Assembly (NCBI GenBank): GCA_020746105.1
Contig: CM036636.1
Location: 3,472,001-3,536,000, forward strand
DNA: 64,000 bases
Direction: 5' to 3'
Source of the DNA: Trogon surrucura
Lineage: Eukaryota > Chordata > Aves > Trogoniformes > Trogonidae
Below the pieces are notes generated by a model, which had not been told where the DNA came from, made no database searches, and saw only the letters and a list, made by a program, of their open reading frames with translations. Position numbers and translations under genes: made by a program. Shown here in pieces: positions 49,501 to 61,772 of this stretch. Each line of letters begins with the position of its first letter. Positions within the stretch are counted from its first letter, which is position 1.

Positions 49501-50892
49501 TGGGCAAAAATGACAACCAATAACTTTTGCTGGATCCTTTGCAAAGCTGGTTTTGTGGTCATCTAGATCTTAAGACCTGTTGTAGCTGTTAGTGACACGT
49601 TACTAATAAATTACTGCAGCAAACCAGAGCGAAAGTCAGCGTGTGGCTGAGATACGCAAATGGAGTGATGGAGGGTACAAATGTTAGGGAGAAATCAAAC
49701 TGTGTGGCCCGTCTGTAGCAGTCACACTCACAGCGAAAGTTGGTCAAGAAATTTACCATAAAGAAAAATTAGAGTTTTCCTCCTCTCGTGTTAGTACTTG
49801 ACAATGGAGAATAGATCTTTGTATTCTCACAGCCCTTTGCTAGAGGTCTGGGTTTGATTCATGTGGATCCACAGGCTTGTGGTGCCAAAACAGGCAATTT
49901 CTGCGCTCATGTCTGAAGGCCAAATATATGGGTATGATTTCCTATAGTTTACTCTTACATGCTGGAGCAGTATTGTACGTTTCATGAGCTGCCAGTCCAA
50001 TTTTGTAGGGTCTTGGGAAATGTGTCCTCCAGGGAACTGCTTACAATCAGCCTTATGTTCTGGAGTGATAGTGCGTTTTTTTTCTGGTACGTGTGTTAAC
50101 AGATCCATATGTGAGGCAACCCAAATGTCCTTCCATCGACTCATAACTTGGGCATTAGAGGTTTCTGCTGCCCACCGTTCACTTAAGGGGCAGAGGGCCG
50201 ATTCTGCTTGGTATGTCCTTCAGTTCAAGAAATGTCCACTCTCAGAAGCACGCACGTGCGATGGTGTTTGCTTTTACCTTGTGCCTGTGCAGAAGCTACA
50301 GGTCCTGCTTGGGTTTGGAAACCAGAGAGTTTGAAAGCTCTGAAGTGTTTGGAAAAGGCACATTTACATCTTTCCTCTGGCTGCTTGTTTCTGGCTCAGC
50401 AGAGAGAAATGAGGGGCAGGATTTCGATGGCAAGGAGTTAGTTTTGTTAGCAGTAGCTGTTGCAGGTGTTGCTGCCCCGTTTAGTCTCCCAAGAGCAGTC
50501 CCTTGACACAGTCATGATCTACTGAGTCCTCTCTTTTGCTCTTCCTTGCTTTCTGTCTTCCTAGTGAACAGGAATAGAAATTTAGGGGGGGAAAAAAGAG
50601 AAAAGAATAATAAAAATAATATTGTCGGATTTAGAAAATACACTGTCTGCAATATTTTCCTTCTGCGACTCTGAACTATTTTCATTGCAGGTGTGTTGGT
50701 GTTTCTTCCAGATCACCTGGCAATTTACTGTGGATTCTGGGAACTTCAAAGCTAAATGTTCTTACGTGAAATTTCTGTTTGACATTTTCTGTTTCCTTGT
50801 AATCTCTTCACTGCTGGGAAAGAACACGAATAACTAGCTTTCGTAGTTCTCATAATATTTAGTAGTTCTTTGAATCTGACCGTTCAATATTC

Positions 50893-50910
50893 TTTTTTTT
50901 TTTTTTTTTC
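50893..50910 (+). repeat. T18 homopolymer
   Basis: A pure run of 18 T in intron 2, followed by ccttaaaaatg. No acceptor AG follows closely, in contrast to the T28 tract of intron 1. Confidence 0.8.
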
Positions 50911-51757
50911 CTTAAAAATGTGCTCAAGACTTCACTCCTGAAGATAAAAATTTACTGGTATGATCTATCAATGTCCCCTGAAAAAAGCAGAGAACAGAAA
51001 GAGTTAAATATTAGTGCTCTGTTGTAACGGGGAGAAAAAAATTGAATTTTGAAAATGTGAGGCTTTTAGTGCCAGGGCACAAGCTTTTCTTGGTTTCTTC
51101 CTGAGCTGAAGTCTCCATTACCAGACTGTGTTCTTTGCTCTATCACTTTGGTGTCTCTTACCCTTTCCTGCTTAAGATGAAAGAAGAGGAAATTTCAACC
51201 AGTCTCATTTGAATCAGATTTTCAAATTTTTTTTCTCAGAAAAAAGAGAAAAAATGAGATTGTCCTAACCATAAGCTATTGATGATCTGCCCGCTGCAGA
51301 GGAATGAACTTTTTGCACGACTCTGCCAGGAGAATAAGAAACGAGATTTGGACATCCATGAGTTATAAAAACATAAACAGAAAAGAAGCGGCATCTCCAA
51401 AGCAGAAGTGATGTTTTGCAAGATGCATATTTGGACTGGTTATTTTGGCCCATCAACTCCAAAAGTGTCTGTAATAAACATGCTAGGTCCTTTGTGGTTT
51501 TATATGATTTTACTTTGTTTTCTTGCTGATGTCGGCCTCATTCCAGGTCGCTCTTCATTCCAAGAGCAATGTATATCTCACTTTGTGGCACGCGGTTTAT
51601 GTGCGGGGAGGATTAGTGTCAAAAAGTGAGATGAAAGGAGCAGAGAATTTGATCTCCTTCTTTTTTCACCCTGCGTTCTTACCGCCTCTTAATTAGGGAA
51701 GTTGCTATAGGACCAGCCCCTTAAAGTCCCAGTTGCATGCCCTGGCTGTGTCGGTGC

Positions 51758-51773
51758 CACGTGTCACCACGTG
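51758..51773. promoter_or_regulatory. Tandem CACGTG E-boxes
   Basis: CACGTG occurs at 51,758-51,763 and 51,768-51,773 with a 4-bp spacer, so the two palindromes are 10 bp apart and lie on the same face of the helix. CACGTG is bound by MYC/MAX, USF, TFE3/TFEB and CLOCK/BMAL1; circadian tandem E-boxes usually have a 6-7 bp spacer, so USF or MiT factors are as likely. The surrounding 140 bp are GC-rich compared with the intron around them. Confidence 0.35.
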
Positions 51774-52589
51774 CTCCGGAGGATCCAAAACCTGGGTCGC
51801 TCCCGCCGTGACTCCGGCCAGCCGGGTGCTTGTCTGGGCAGGCTGCAAATGTCGCCTCAGGCTTGACCGCCCAGCCACCGGGATGGAGGTGAGAAAGATG
51901 AGGCTGGAGTTGAATATTAGTAGTGGAAGTCATTTGACAACTTTAATACGGAGCGTTGCTATGAGCTACTCCGATAATTAAAGAAAATTCTGTATCAAAG
52001 CCTCAAGTTTCTTCTTGATCTCTTAACTTCCAGCCTGATTAACAGAGGCTCTACCCAACTCTTGACCTGATTCAAGGGAGCGATGACAGGCTGCATTCCT
52101 GGTCTCTCATGCCTTTTATAAAAAAAAATCAGGTTTGTTCTGGTGGCTGAAACCAAAAATGTCCTTTATTTGAACTGTTGTGCAGTGTGCTCTGCACTTT
52201 ATCTGTTGGTTGTTCTTGGAAACTTTGGGATGAGAGGTGGTATGTAAATGCCAAAGATTATTAGAACGGTGGCTGTTTGCTCATTGAAAGCAGAGCCCCG
52301 GTTTCATCAGAAAATCCGTTTACGAAGTAAATGTGCTACTTTGTCTCCAGAAACGGTGAAGCCGAGGGATTTGGGAAGGACCAGCTTATTGTTTGGGAGC
52401 TCTGACTTTGCTTTTGCTGAGCACCAGACCTTTAGGACTTTTTTGGAGATTGTAAAATATGAGTAAAAGGCTATAAAGTAAGAGTGAAGGCTTGTAAAAT
52501 ATGATTAGTGGCCACCAGCAGAAAACTTAAAGGATCAGTAACACAAGCCACTGCTTATTTAAAAGAAAGATGATCCATATTATCACAGA

Positions 52590-52940
52590 ACAGAGGCTCA
52601 AGAGATCGAGTTTCTAATCCTAGCTGTCACACTGAACGCTTTTGTTAGTTTGAACAAATTACTGCATTGCGCTACCTCAGTTTTCCCATTCGGAAGACGA
52701 GGAAAATTATTCCATTTGCCTATTTCATGGCTTCTTCAGTCATGGCAGAATTTCTGGAGGCCCAGCGTGAGGGTTCTTATCCCACTTTACTATTACTTAA
52801 GCCCTTGGAGGGGGTTTGGAGCGGCGCAGAGAGCTTGTGTCAGGGCTTTGACCAGAGTGGAATTTCTCTCTTCGTGTTTAGGAAGTATTTTGAGGCCCAG
52901 AAGGGAAGCGCTGTGGAAGTGCCAAGCAGTATAACTGATG
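52590..52940 (+). mobile_element. Amniote MIR-like SINE relic, core and 3' tail split
   Basis: From about 52,590 to 52,735 the sequence follows the MIR/CORE-SINE order: tctaatcctagctgtcac, gaacaaattactg, cctcagttttcccatt, gaggaaaatt. After about 140 bp that I cannot assign, 52,878-52,940 reads ttgaggcccagaaggg, agcgctgtggaagtgcc, like the 3' tail of amniote MIR-type SINEs (a 'gctttgagatcc ... gctatagaagtgc' tail). Either another sequence sits inside an old SINE or the middle has diverged beyond recognition. Assignment is by remembered consensus. Confidence 0.55.
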
Positions 52941-52956
52941 GTTAAAATAGCCTAAC

Positions 52957-52988
<32 letters not shown>

Positions 52989-52992
52989 ATAC
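52957..52992 (+). repeat. AT/GT dinucleotide microsatellite
   Basis: About nine AT units pass into about seven GT units, then tatacac. The compound alternating purine-pyrimidine tract lies directly behind the MIR-like tail, the usual place for a microsatellite to grow from a SINE end. Confidence 0.85.
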
Positions 52993-53767
52993 ACCTTTCT
53001 GTGCTGTTTTAAATTCCCAGGTATACATGGTTTGCTGCAGCTGAAAGGGGTTTTTGGAAAAGCGGCAAAGGAAATCTGTTTTAACAAAAAGGGTTCCAGA
53101 AAAGATCCTTACACCACTTCTTTCTTTATCATTTGACTTTTCTCCTTGTTACAGTGGTTCATGCTGTAGAGTCTGGAAAAACATCAGGGTAACCAGGGCA
53201 GAGGAAATATCAGATGCAGATGAGGGATGGATAAGAGACAAATTACAGTACGTTTCTCATGGGTCATTTGGCTCCAGTCTTGAAAAGGAGAGGAAAAAAT
53301 CCCTAAGTAGTAAAAGAAAGAAAAAGAGACAATCAAAACAAATAAACCTGCCAGTGTTGCTGATTTCAAAGGGCTGTGAAATGTGCATATATGCTTCCTA
53401 ATGCGTTGCTGGTTTAGAGATGCATCTTGAAATGTTCCATGCTTTAATCCTACTCACTGTCTCAGAAGTTAATGGTACAGTAAGGTCACAGTTCTCTTTG
53501 CCAGGGCTTTCCCTTTGTTTTCTTTTTTCTTCCTGCAAGCTGGCCTGCCAGCATATCTTTTCCTAGTTCTGTGTAGATGGTTAGCTTAATTATTTTTTAT
53601 GGTCATGCGAAGAAACGGGGCTTTTCAGTTCTTGCTGCACGATTGAACTCAAGTGTTTCTTCGCTCTTGGACCTTATGAAGGAGGAAGGCTCCGTGATCA
53701 CATATTCATGGTCTGTAGCACTGCAGCTCTTTATAAAACTACAGAAAGATTATCCGTAAAAGTTTTT

Positions 53768-54014
53768 ACAAGGCCGTGCAGTGGTAGGACAAGAGGTAGT
53801 GGATTTAGATTAAAGTTGTTCTTCATTATGAAGGTGGTGAGACCCTGGCACAGGTTGCCCAGAGAAGTTGTGGCAGAATCATCCCTGCAGTTGTCCAAGG
53901 CCAGGTCAGAGGGGGCTTGGAGCAACCTGGTCAGGTGAGAGATGTCCCTGCCCGTGGCAGAGGGCTGGAACTAGATCATCTTGAAGGTCCCTTCCAAACC
54001 AAACCGTTCTGTGA
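53768..54014 (+). mobile_element. CR1 LINE 3' fragment with internal deletion
   Basis: Recognisable blocks are gcagtggtaggacaagaggt, gagaccctggcacaggttgc, tccaaggccaggtcagaggg, gatgtccctgcccgtggcag and gaaggtcccttccaaacc, ending at ttctgtgat. The usual stretch between the aggacaagaggt block and the gagaccctgg block is shortened here. The element is 5'-truncated, dead and in sense orientation with PAPPA. Confidence 0.9.
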
Positions 54015-57000
54015 TAAAGGTGATGTCTCTGCTGTAAGATGTTGGCAGTAAAGCCTGGGTGGAAAGGGAAAGAGGGAACCAATGATTTTGTCTACGTTAA
54101 CAGCCACCCCAAATTTTTGCACAGAGCTCAGACAGAATATCTTTGGCATCTCAAGATTTTTACGTCATCTTGTTCCCCGTTCTTTTTCCTCGAGCCTCTA
54201 CTCTTTCTTATCCTGGCCAGAACCAGAAGCAAAAGCACTGGGGAAAAAAAAAATAAAAATCTGTTTTCACTGTGTTTCTGAATCTCAGCCCAGGTTTGTG
54301 AAGGATTTGGCAAGGATTTACAAACCTATGAGAGAATCTGTGCGGAGATCTGAGGAAACCCGCCTCCCTCCTTATAAAAAGCAAGTTGTGTTGGCCAGAA
54401 ATCGGGCAAAAATTGGTTGTTTCAGCTGAGGTTTCCTTTGAGATTTTGGATTTGAACCCGAAGCTGCACTTTGAGAATCAAGTTTTGCTGTGACTAACTC
54501 TAGATTTGCACTGGAGCAAATACATCATAGTGCTGATGCTTGTGGGCAGCCCACGGGGACCAGAAGTTGGCTCAAGGTGCAAACTCACGTGAACCAAACC
54601 AAAAGAGGACCCAGAGCCAGGTTTGGAGAAGTCCGGCCATCGTGTTTATTACAACCTGTTGCTGTGATTCAACCTCTTAAATAGATACGGTGTGTACAAC
54701 ACCCAGAAATTATCTATAAGCAGTTGCATGAAATAAAGCTGTGTCGTTTGTTAGAGGTCTTCTATGAGAAAGTCAGAGAGGGCTGAGCACAGTGCACTGT
54801 TTGCATTCTATAATAGTGATTTTTAGAACTTAGCAGCAAGTAATTTCTTTTCTGTGGGGTTTTTTCCTTGCACTCCTGTAGACTCATAGTGCAAAACGTT
54901 ACAGTAGGAATGTGCTTATTTCTAGGACTTTAACACTGGAAGCAAATGCCGTGAAACTGATGGCTTGACAAAAGTTTCCTACTTTAGACCAAAAAGCTGC
55001 TCTCAGTCTGTGTTGCAGGATAAAGAAAATCCAGACCCAAAGGTGTCCCATATTTTGCACAGTGAAACTCTTATTTTCTGTCTATAATTTTTTGGAAGTT
55101 TTCTTTTGAAAGGATGTGTAAGGCCTGAGTCACTGGCATAATGGTAGAATTAATTCAATTTGGAAAAGAGGGCACCCTAGGATCAACAAACACCCAGAAT
55201 TTTGTAGGTCTGTAGCCTTTTATTTTGTAGTATGTGTTGCTCAGGGTCGGTTTTAACTGTAGGACCTGTCACTGATGTAAAAAAAAAAAAAATGATGTAG
55301 CTTTAACCAGCTAACCTGAATGTGTTAGCAGTGTCATGGAGCGATACCGAGTTCAGCACGGGCTACCAGACCTACCCAAGAAGCTGGGTTTATTTTTGAA
55401 CAATTACCCTAAGTGTCTTTGCTTGGATCCTTATCATTCTTATTTTTCTCGCCAAAACATTCCTCCTTTCTTGTAACAGGAGATCAGATTTGGGGGCTGT
55501 AGGGGACATTTTGCTGCAGCGGATAAACCAAATTCTTTAAAAGCTGCCAAGCTTGCGTGTGCTGACAGTGCTTGCAATTTATGCTTGTGGACATGACCTA
55601 GTGACTGCCTGGTTTGGATGCGGTTGGAATTACAGTTACACATTTGGATTTCAGTGTGAACACAGGCAGCGATCTGGATCTAAATTGAGACCCGAAGCCT
55701 TTCACTTGTAATATTCTGGCTCCACTCTATTTCAGGCGCTGTCCCAATCACTGAAAGATTTATACCTTTATCAATAAATTATCATGACTTTTACTACGCT
55801 TACACCAGCGTCTTAAATTAACACTAAACTAAATGTAGATGAGGCATGCTTCCTGCTTCACATGATTTATGGCAAATCGTCTGAAATGAGGAGCAAAATT
55901 AAATTTGCCAGCAAAGGCAGATCTTTAACATCAGGTCAGACGGAAATTTTATTGCAAGTCCACTGCTGAAGAGTGTTCATAAGCTTTCTCTTTTTTTGTT
56001 CAGGTTTTTGATAGACCTGTAGCACTTCAGGGAAAAAAAAAAGCAAAACCAAGGAGAAAAGAAAGATAGGTTTGTGGGTCTGACGTGTCTCTCCTGTGTA
56101 CTTTACATCAGGTTGGAGGTGATAGGCAGGACAAGTGTAGCAGTTACATGGCCCTGATAGGCTCTCACCTTGAGGACTGTGTCTTCTTTTGATGAAAAAG
56201 ATGTGGAGAGTGCAGATGAGAGCGTCAGAAATGACCAGAGGTCTTAAATAATATACCCAGTGGGGACAGGCTGAAGAAGTAAGGTGGTTGTAGCCTAAAA
56301 ATGGGATGGTTTGCAAATGAGCTTTCAAACAAGTACTAGGTTTGCTAAAGCAGGAGGGAATCATCTAATCTCCTTGTCTTCGGGGAATGGCGCAAATAGT
56401 CGTGCACATCTCTTGCCTTTACAAAAAGTTCCAGGCTGTAAAGGTGTTGAAACGTGGGCTGCGGGTTGCTGGGGCAATGGCAGAGTCCTTATTGTCCGTG
56501 GTCTTAAGTATAAACCAGATACAAACTTGTGTGGTGAGATTTGCTTTGGGGTGGAGGTCGAGCAGCAGCCGTCTCTGGGCGTCCTTTCCAGACTTGTTTT
56601 TCTCTGACTCTGTGACAGAAGGCAAAAGACAGCTCACACACTGCCACCAGCACCGGGTCTCCAAAAGGCGAGTTCCGTGTCTAACCTCCCAAGGCTGAGA
56701 AATCACAGGGGGAAAAGCTAAACTACAGTTGTGCACGTCTGCCCAATGCCCCCATTGCAGGGTCAGCTTTCAGTGCTGTTGAAATCACAGCTCTTGCCAT
56801 TATCTTCAGGAAGAACATCATTTATTTCTAAACCGTCCTTGCTGTTCACTATGGGTACTGGAAATCTCTAAAGCTTTGGGCCCAGCAGTTTTGCTTGAAC
56901 AGACGGGGCTGTTGGTGAGTGCCTGCCCACGTACCAAGTGCTGTGTTCTTCGTTGCGCTCACGAGTTAGTGTCAGTCCTGGGCCAAGAGCAGCTGGAGGG

Positions 57001-57124
57001 CAAAGGGAACCCCACTGAGACACACCAGCCACGACACGTTGGGAACCACACCTGGACCTGCCACAGGGCTGTCCGGAAAAGCTTTCTCGTCATCTGCTGA
57101 TCTGCATACCACGGCTTCAACTGG

Positions 57125-57162
57125 GCTGATGGGTTTTGTGAGAGCTGATGGGTTTTGTGAGA
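57125..57162 (+). repeat. 19-bp tandem duplication
   Basis: Two identical adjacent copies of gctgatgggttttgtgaga (57,125-57,143 and 57,144-57,162). Perfect identity points to a recent local duplication in intron 2. Confidence 0.85.
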
Positions 57163-58989
57163 GCACTGAAAATGAAAGCAGAAGCAAGGGGTCCTAGGAA
57201 GGAGAGTGAGGTACGGGATCCCTGTGACCCCAACAGGTTTATTCTGTCCTGCTGTACACTGAGCCTGCTACGTACAGATGATACGTATGTGGAGAGATAG
57301 CATGGAGATTTTTTGAGGCTGACTTCCCAATTCAGAAGATGCTGGTGTATTGGGATTTTTGTTTTGTTGGTTCGTTTGGTTTAATGATGAAATGCAACAG
57401 CCTTTTATTCCCAACAAACTCACCAGGCAGTTGGGAGACCAGACTCCACAGTGAGCAGATAGCGAAATTCCTACTCTGTGTTTGGGTGGAGTTTTGCAAA
57501 TAATCCCTTAAGTACCCTGTTTGTTTTCTTGCTGTAAAGCGACACTTGTCTTTGAAGGAAAAAAACAAAACAAAGTCAAATAAAGAGTAACTCAGAGCAA
57601 ACAGTAGAAAACATTTCCTAACAATAAGGGCTGGAAGGCTTCTGTGTTCCTCACAAAAACAACGATGAGTGCAGGGGGCTGCACCCTGGGCATGTTAGGG
57701 AAGCAGGGGAAAGCCACTCTCTGACCTGGAAGGAAGAATTTCCATCCCAGTTACAAAACTACTCAAGCCAGATTTAATACAATTACAGCTGATACCAACT
57801 GAGTTTAAAAGCCAGTGTCAAATGTGTTTGTAGCCAAGTGGTGGAGGTCTGTGCCTGGGTTTGGTTTGGAGCAGAAGGGAGGGAGCTCTTTGCAGCGGCT
57901 GATGGGCAGGTGGGGCTGGGGATGACTTCGCTGCCCGGGGACAGGTCCTGCCGTGACAAAGACATGAACAGAACGGGCAGAAACCAGGGACAGTGGCTCG
58001 TGGGGCAGTTGCCAGACGCTACTGGGTGAGCTAAAGACTCTGTGAGAGCGAAACCAGAGCGCTGTGCGGGACGCACGTTGCCCACCGAGGGCTGAGGTTT
58101 CCTGGGTGAGGGCAGCGCGGGTCCAGAGAGCTGTTTGCCCGGCAGCGGAGGGAAGAAAGCAAAGCGAAGCTGCGCGTTGGGAAAATAAGTCGATGAAAAG
58201 ATCTGGGTGGGAGCGTGCGCGTTGCCTGATGTGATTTGGTGTCCCAAATGGCCTTAAACAGCCCATAGAATTTCTATGTCTAAAACAGATTCCAGCAAAG
58301 GAGACCTTTTATGATGCACTAATAGGCTCATTAGGCTTTCCTGAGCGAGGCACGCTCGCAGCATCGTATGTTTTTTCCATTACAGGAATTACATGTGTTT
58401 TGTTGTGCTTTGGGTTTTGTTTTGTTTTCCACACAGACTTGCCCTGACAGTTCCCCCATTCAGGTTTATATTGGAGGTACCATCTCGAGCCAATGAATTA
58501 CATGAAATATGTTGCTGGCACTCACGGAGAGATGCATAAAGGAAATATTCTAATGACAGTTGGAAAGGCTTTGATCCCTTTCCAAGACTGCACTCACGTC
58601 TTTGAAATGCGAGTTTGGCAGTGCTGGGAAGGCTGGGCTCTTTGGCTCTCTTTGGCACGAGCCCATGTGACAGACATTATGTCCTCTATCAGGGGACCCA
58701 CATAACCTTGAGAAGTGTCAGCATCGCTCGCAGATTGCGTTGGGTCAGATAGTCCGGGCTGATAACAAAGCGGCCGCGGCAGCGGGGGGGAGTCAGCCCA
58801 GTCCAACGCAATAACTGAAAACTATTTTGACCCGGTAACTGTTGGGTCCGCTGCCTGCGGCTACGTTAGTTGGACATGAACTGCAAAAGTAGTTAATTTA
58901 TGCCTCCTTGAGTGTAGGAATGTGGTGATGATGGATAGGGATGGGAGGTTATTAGAAACATGGGGAGGAAAGAGAGGATGGAATTCCAG

Positions 58990-59140
58990 CTCGTGTTTTT
59001 ATCTCTCGCGCACACGCGCGCGCCGGTTCCTCCGCATGCAGGCTCTTGGCTCCCTCGCGTGCGTGCACGACCCGGAGCCCTGCTTGCACACTCACCTCTG
59101 CTCCGGCGCGCACATGCAGGCACATGTTCGCACGCTCACC
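58990..59140. promoter_or_regulatory. CpG-dense patch with alternating CG/CA tract
   Basis: Roughly twenty CpG fall in 150 bp (ctcgcgcacacgcgcgcg, ccctcgcgtgcgtgcacgac, tccggcgcgcac, gttcgcacgctcaccgg). Bases 59,007-59,023 alternate strictly between pyrimidine and purine, the pattern that most readily adopts left-handed Z-DNA. It lies 2.6 kb before exon 3. It could be an unmethylated internal regulatory element; only the composition is certain. Confidence 0.45.
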
Positions 59141-59300
59141 GGGGATGTTTGCCTGAGCTGAATGCTTGAGCATGTTTATGTGGTGGGGGTTGCTGACTGC
59201 TTTTACAAAGGGGTTTGCTTTTGCCTCCTCGCTAACGCGACCTGTTTGCGCCTATTCCTGTGCAGACCCTTTGCTAAAAATCCTCTTAGCATTCTCTTCT

Positions 59301-59359
59301 GATGCTCTTTGATCCCTGGGGTCCCCTCCAGCCTGGGATTCAGTGATTCTGTGGTTCTG
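59301..59359 (+). mobile_element. Short CR1 3' tail fragment
   Basis: The words ctttgatccctggggtcccc, tccagcctgggattc and agtgattctgtggttctg match the last 50-60 bp of an avian CR1 (a 'ggtcccttccaacctgggattctgtgattctgtg' type end). Only this stub remains. Confidence 0.65.
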
Positions 59360-60110
59360 CTCCTTTACAGACCCGCACTGGTTAGCAGGTAAGTAGTGGT
59401 CAGAGGAGTGCTATAAAACCAAGTCCAATTGACTCAATACAGTGGTTTTATATAAGACATGAGCTCCGTCTCAGTGATGCACTGACATCACTGGCCAATT
59501 AGTTAAATGCTGTCTGCTCTGGTTGGTGTCTGCAGTAATAATCCATGTACAAAACAGCCGTAGATGTTGAAGCACGTAGCCTGTACGCGAGTGAGAGAGC
59601 GATTGTGGCCGTGCACTGGGGATATAAGTGGGGATTGGATTGTGTAAACAATAAGCCAGAAGACAGCTGAGAATCAAGAAATACTAGTTTAGATTATTAT
59701 TGTTTGAAACCGTAAGAGAAGAGTGAGGATAAAAATGGTAATCTCAGGAGGGGAGTTTGATTATAGTTACTCCTACAGAGATTTACATAGGCCACAAAGT
59801 GTCTGTGTCCAGAGTCAACAGCCGCGGTCAATACAGACAGCCTTTTCCTTCCCGCTGTGATTCAAAACACACAAACGTTTTCCTACTTAGATGTCCACAA
59901 TGCTTCTGTTTCTGCCCTTTTCTCTCTCGCATGAAGTATCACATCGCTCCCACCTTCTCTCTTACACTTTTGCCCACTGTCCTTCACTGTTGCTGCCGTT
60001 AAGTGCAGACATACCCATCGTCCTCGTCACATGCACGCGTTCCCCCAGTGTGCTCACACTTCCATTTGGAAATGCACATTAGCTGTCATACATGTGTTTG
60101 GTTCCACAAA

Positions 60111-60322
60111 AATATTAGAAAAAAGTTTTTCCCTGTGCGGGTGCCGGAGCCCTGGCACAGGCTGCCCAGGGAGGGTGTGGAGTCTCTTTCTCTGGAGACT
60201 TTCAAACCCACCTGGACGCGTTCCTGTGTGACCTGCTCTGGGTGACCCTGCTCTGGCAGGGGGCTGGACTGGGTGATCTTTTGAGGTCCCTTGCAACCCC
60301 CAACATTCTGTGATTCCGTGAT
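60111..60322 (+). mobile_element. CR1 LINE 3' fragment
   Basis: The piece begins at atattagaaaaaagtttttc and carries ccctggcacaggctgcccag, ggagactttcaaacccacct, ggcagggggctggactgggt and tttgaggtcccttgcaaccc, ending in attctgtgattccgtgatg. The wording 'cctgtgtgacctgctctgggtgaccctgctctgg' is that of a different CR1 subfamily from the copy at 39,160, so the intron collected insertions from more than one lineage. Dead, sense orientation. Confidence 0.9.
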
Positions 60323-61772
60323 GTGTAAGTATGAGCCCACATTTGGAAAATGTGTTTTCAAAGGCACAAAGATGATCCTGGAAAGAGATTACACACGGCC
60401 TCAGAGCATTGTGCAGATACGTGCAGAGCAAGCTTGAGGAGCTAAGGGGGAGGAAGATGTGTGTGTCTTTTCCATAGATGCGTTGGGAACAGTGGAGAGA
60501 TGAGAAATGTGTAAAGGGTCCCAGTGCTGACCTGTCCTTCAGGATGTCATCTGCGTTTGGTCGCAAGATAAACACTATATGGAATGGAAACATACCCTTC
60601 CACTGGCGTCCCCAAAGAGCACGTCCTCCTCCATGAGTCAGCGAGGGCCTGGGGACACCCAGCCGTGAACTATTTTGGAGGCAATGACTTCAGCAAGTGG
60701 CAGGGGAAGCTACTGTGGAAATATGAATGTATTTTCCATTGGGGAGTCCTCCAGGGAAGGACAGAAAGATCTTGGTGCTGAGCCAACTCCCTTATTTTTT
60801 CTTCACCCTTCTGGGAACGAAAGCCTTGCGAAGTATGCGAGGAACCCTAAATACTGAGTGTGAGTGAGTTTGGTTTGTGAGAGCTACATGAGCACTATGC
60901 ACACCCGTACGCATACGGGAAGAGGGACTTTAAGAAGCAGGACTCAACCTGCTCAAGACTGCGATGGTGTCCTTTCCTTACACGCTAGTCAACCATGCTT
61001 GACTCAGTGTGACCTTTCTGTTGTTTCCACCTGTCAAGCGAAGATAGCACAGCTTATCTGGGGTTTAGATCTTGTGTTAGCACAACACTTCAGTGTCAAA
61101 AGACAACGTGAGCCAGAAACAAAAAACCAATGGGTTTACTCTTATGCTTCACTTTCTCCGGCTTTACTCTAAGAGTGTCATGGTATGGTACCGCTTCTGC
61201 GGAGATCGCATGGCACAGCTTTGCTTGCTGGAAACAGCAATTTCCAAACCACCATCCCATACCAGGGCTGGTCCATGTGCATCTCAGCACGAGTGAGATG
61301 TGGTGCTAAAGTGCTGCTGATGCTAACAGAGGAACTCGGCGAGCCGGTGTTGGTTGTTGCGTCAGCCTGAAGAGGTGAAACTTGTTATTGTGAGGGAAAA
61401 TTAGAGATAATAATAAACAGCTTAGAGGAAATGTGCAAGGTAACTGCTGATATAAAAAGATTTATTGGCCATATTACCTGCTTAATTACATTAATAATAA
61501 ATAGATTCCTATACTTATCTTAGGAATGTGGACAGCTTTATGTATTTACCTTGGATTTTGTGGCCTTACTTAATCAATGGTCTGAAGTCCTTAAATGAGA
61601 CTCCCTGTGTGAATGCAAAGTAATTGAAGCTTGGGAGTGGGTTATTATAATATTTCAGATGATTGATACGCAGGATATTATAAGATTTTTGCTTGGATTG
61701 CAGCACTTCTTCAACCCCTTGTTGCTTTTCGTGTCACCTTTACAATAAAAAAATGCTTTTCTTTTCCCACAG

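Larger units (their letters stand above)
36215..61772 (+). other. PAPPA: PAPPA intron 2
   Basis: The intron runs from gtaggc at 36,215 to cccacag at 61,772, 25,558 bp, phase 2, with a strong acceptor (cttttcccacag). It contains four CR1 pieces (39,160; 53,768; 59,301; 60,111), a split MIR-like SINE (52,590-52,940), an AT/GT microsatellite, a CAG/GAG repeat, paired AP-1 and E-box sites, a GGGACCC triplet repeat, and GC-rich patches at 51,740-51,880, 57,880-58,220 and 58,990-59,140. Large parts, such as 42,000-51,700 and 54,020-57,100, show nothing I can name beyond simple tracts. Confidence 0.9.

Noticed and set aside
52650-52945. Overlapping frames of 92-94 codons
   Set aside because: They sit inside the MIR-like SINE relic; the reading is accidental.
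57783-58266. Two overlapping minus-strand frames of about 150 codons
   Set aside because: GC-rich segment with few stops; two frames open at once is a composition effect, and neither shows a domain.
60054-60593. 179-codon minus-strand open frame
   Set aside because: It runs antisense across a CR1 fragment and unique flank, with no recognisable domain; chance reading.
9810-61772. Near-equal lengths of introns 1 and 2 (25.3 and 25.6 kb) as evidence of duplication
   Set aside because: Their contents differ entirely in repeats and order, so the match is coincidence.
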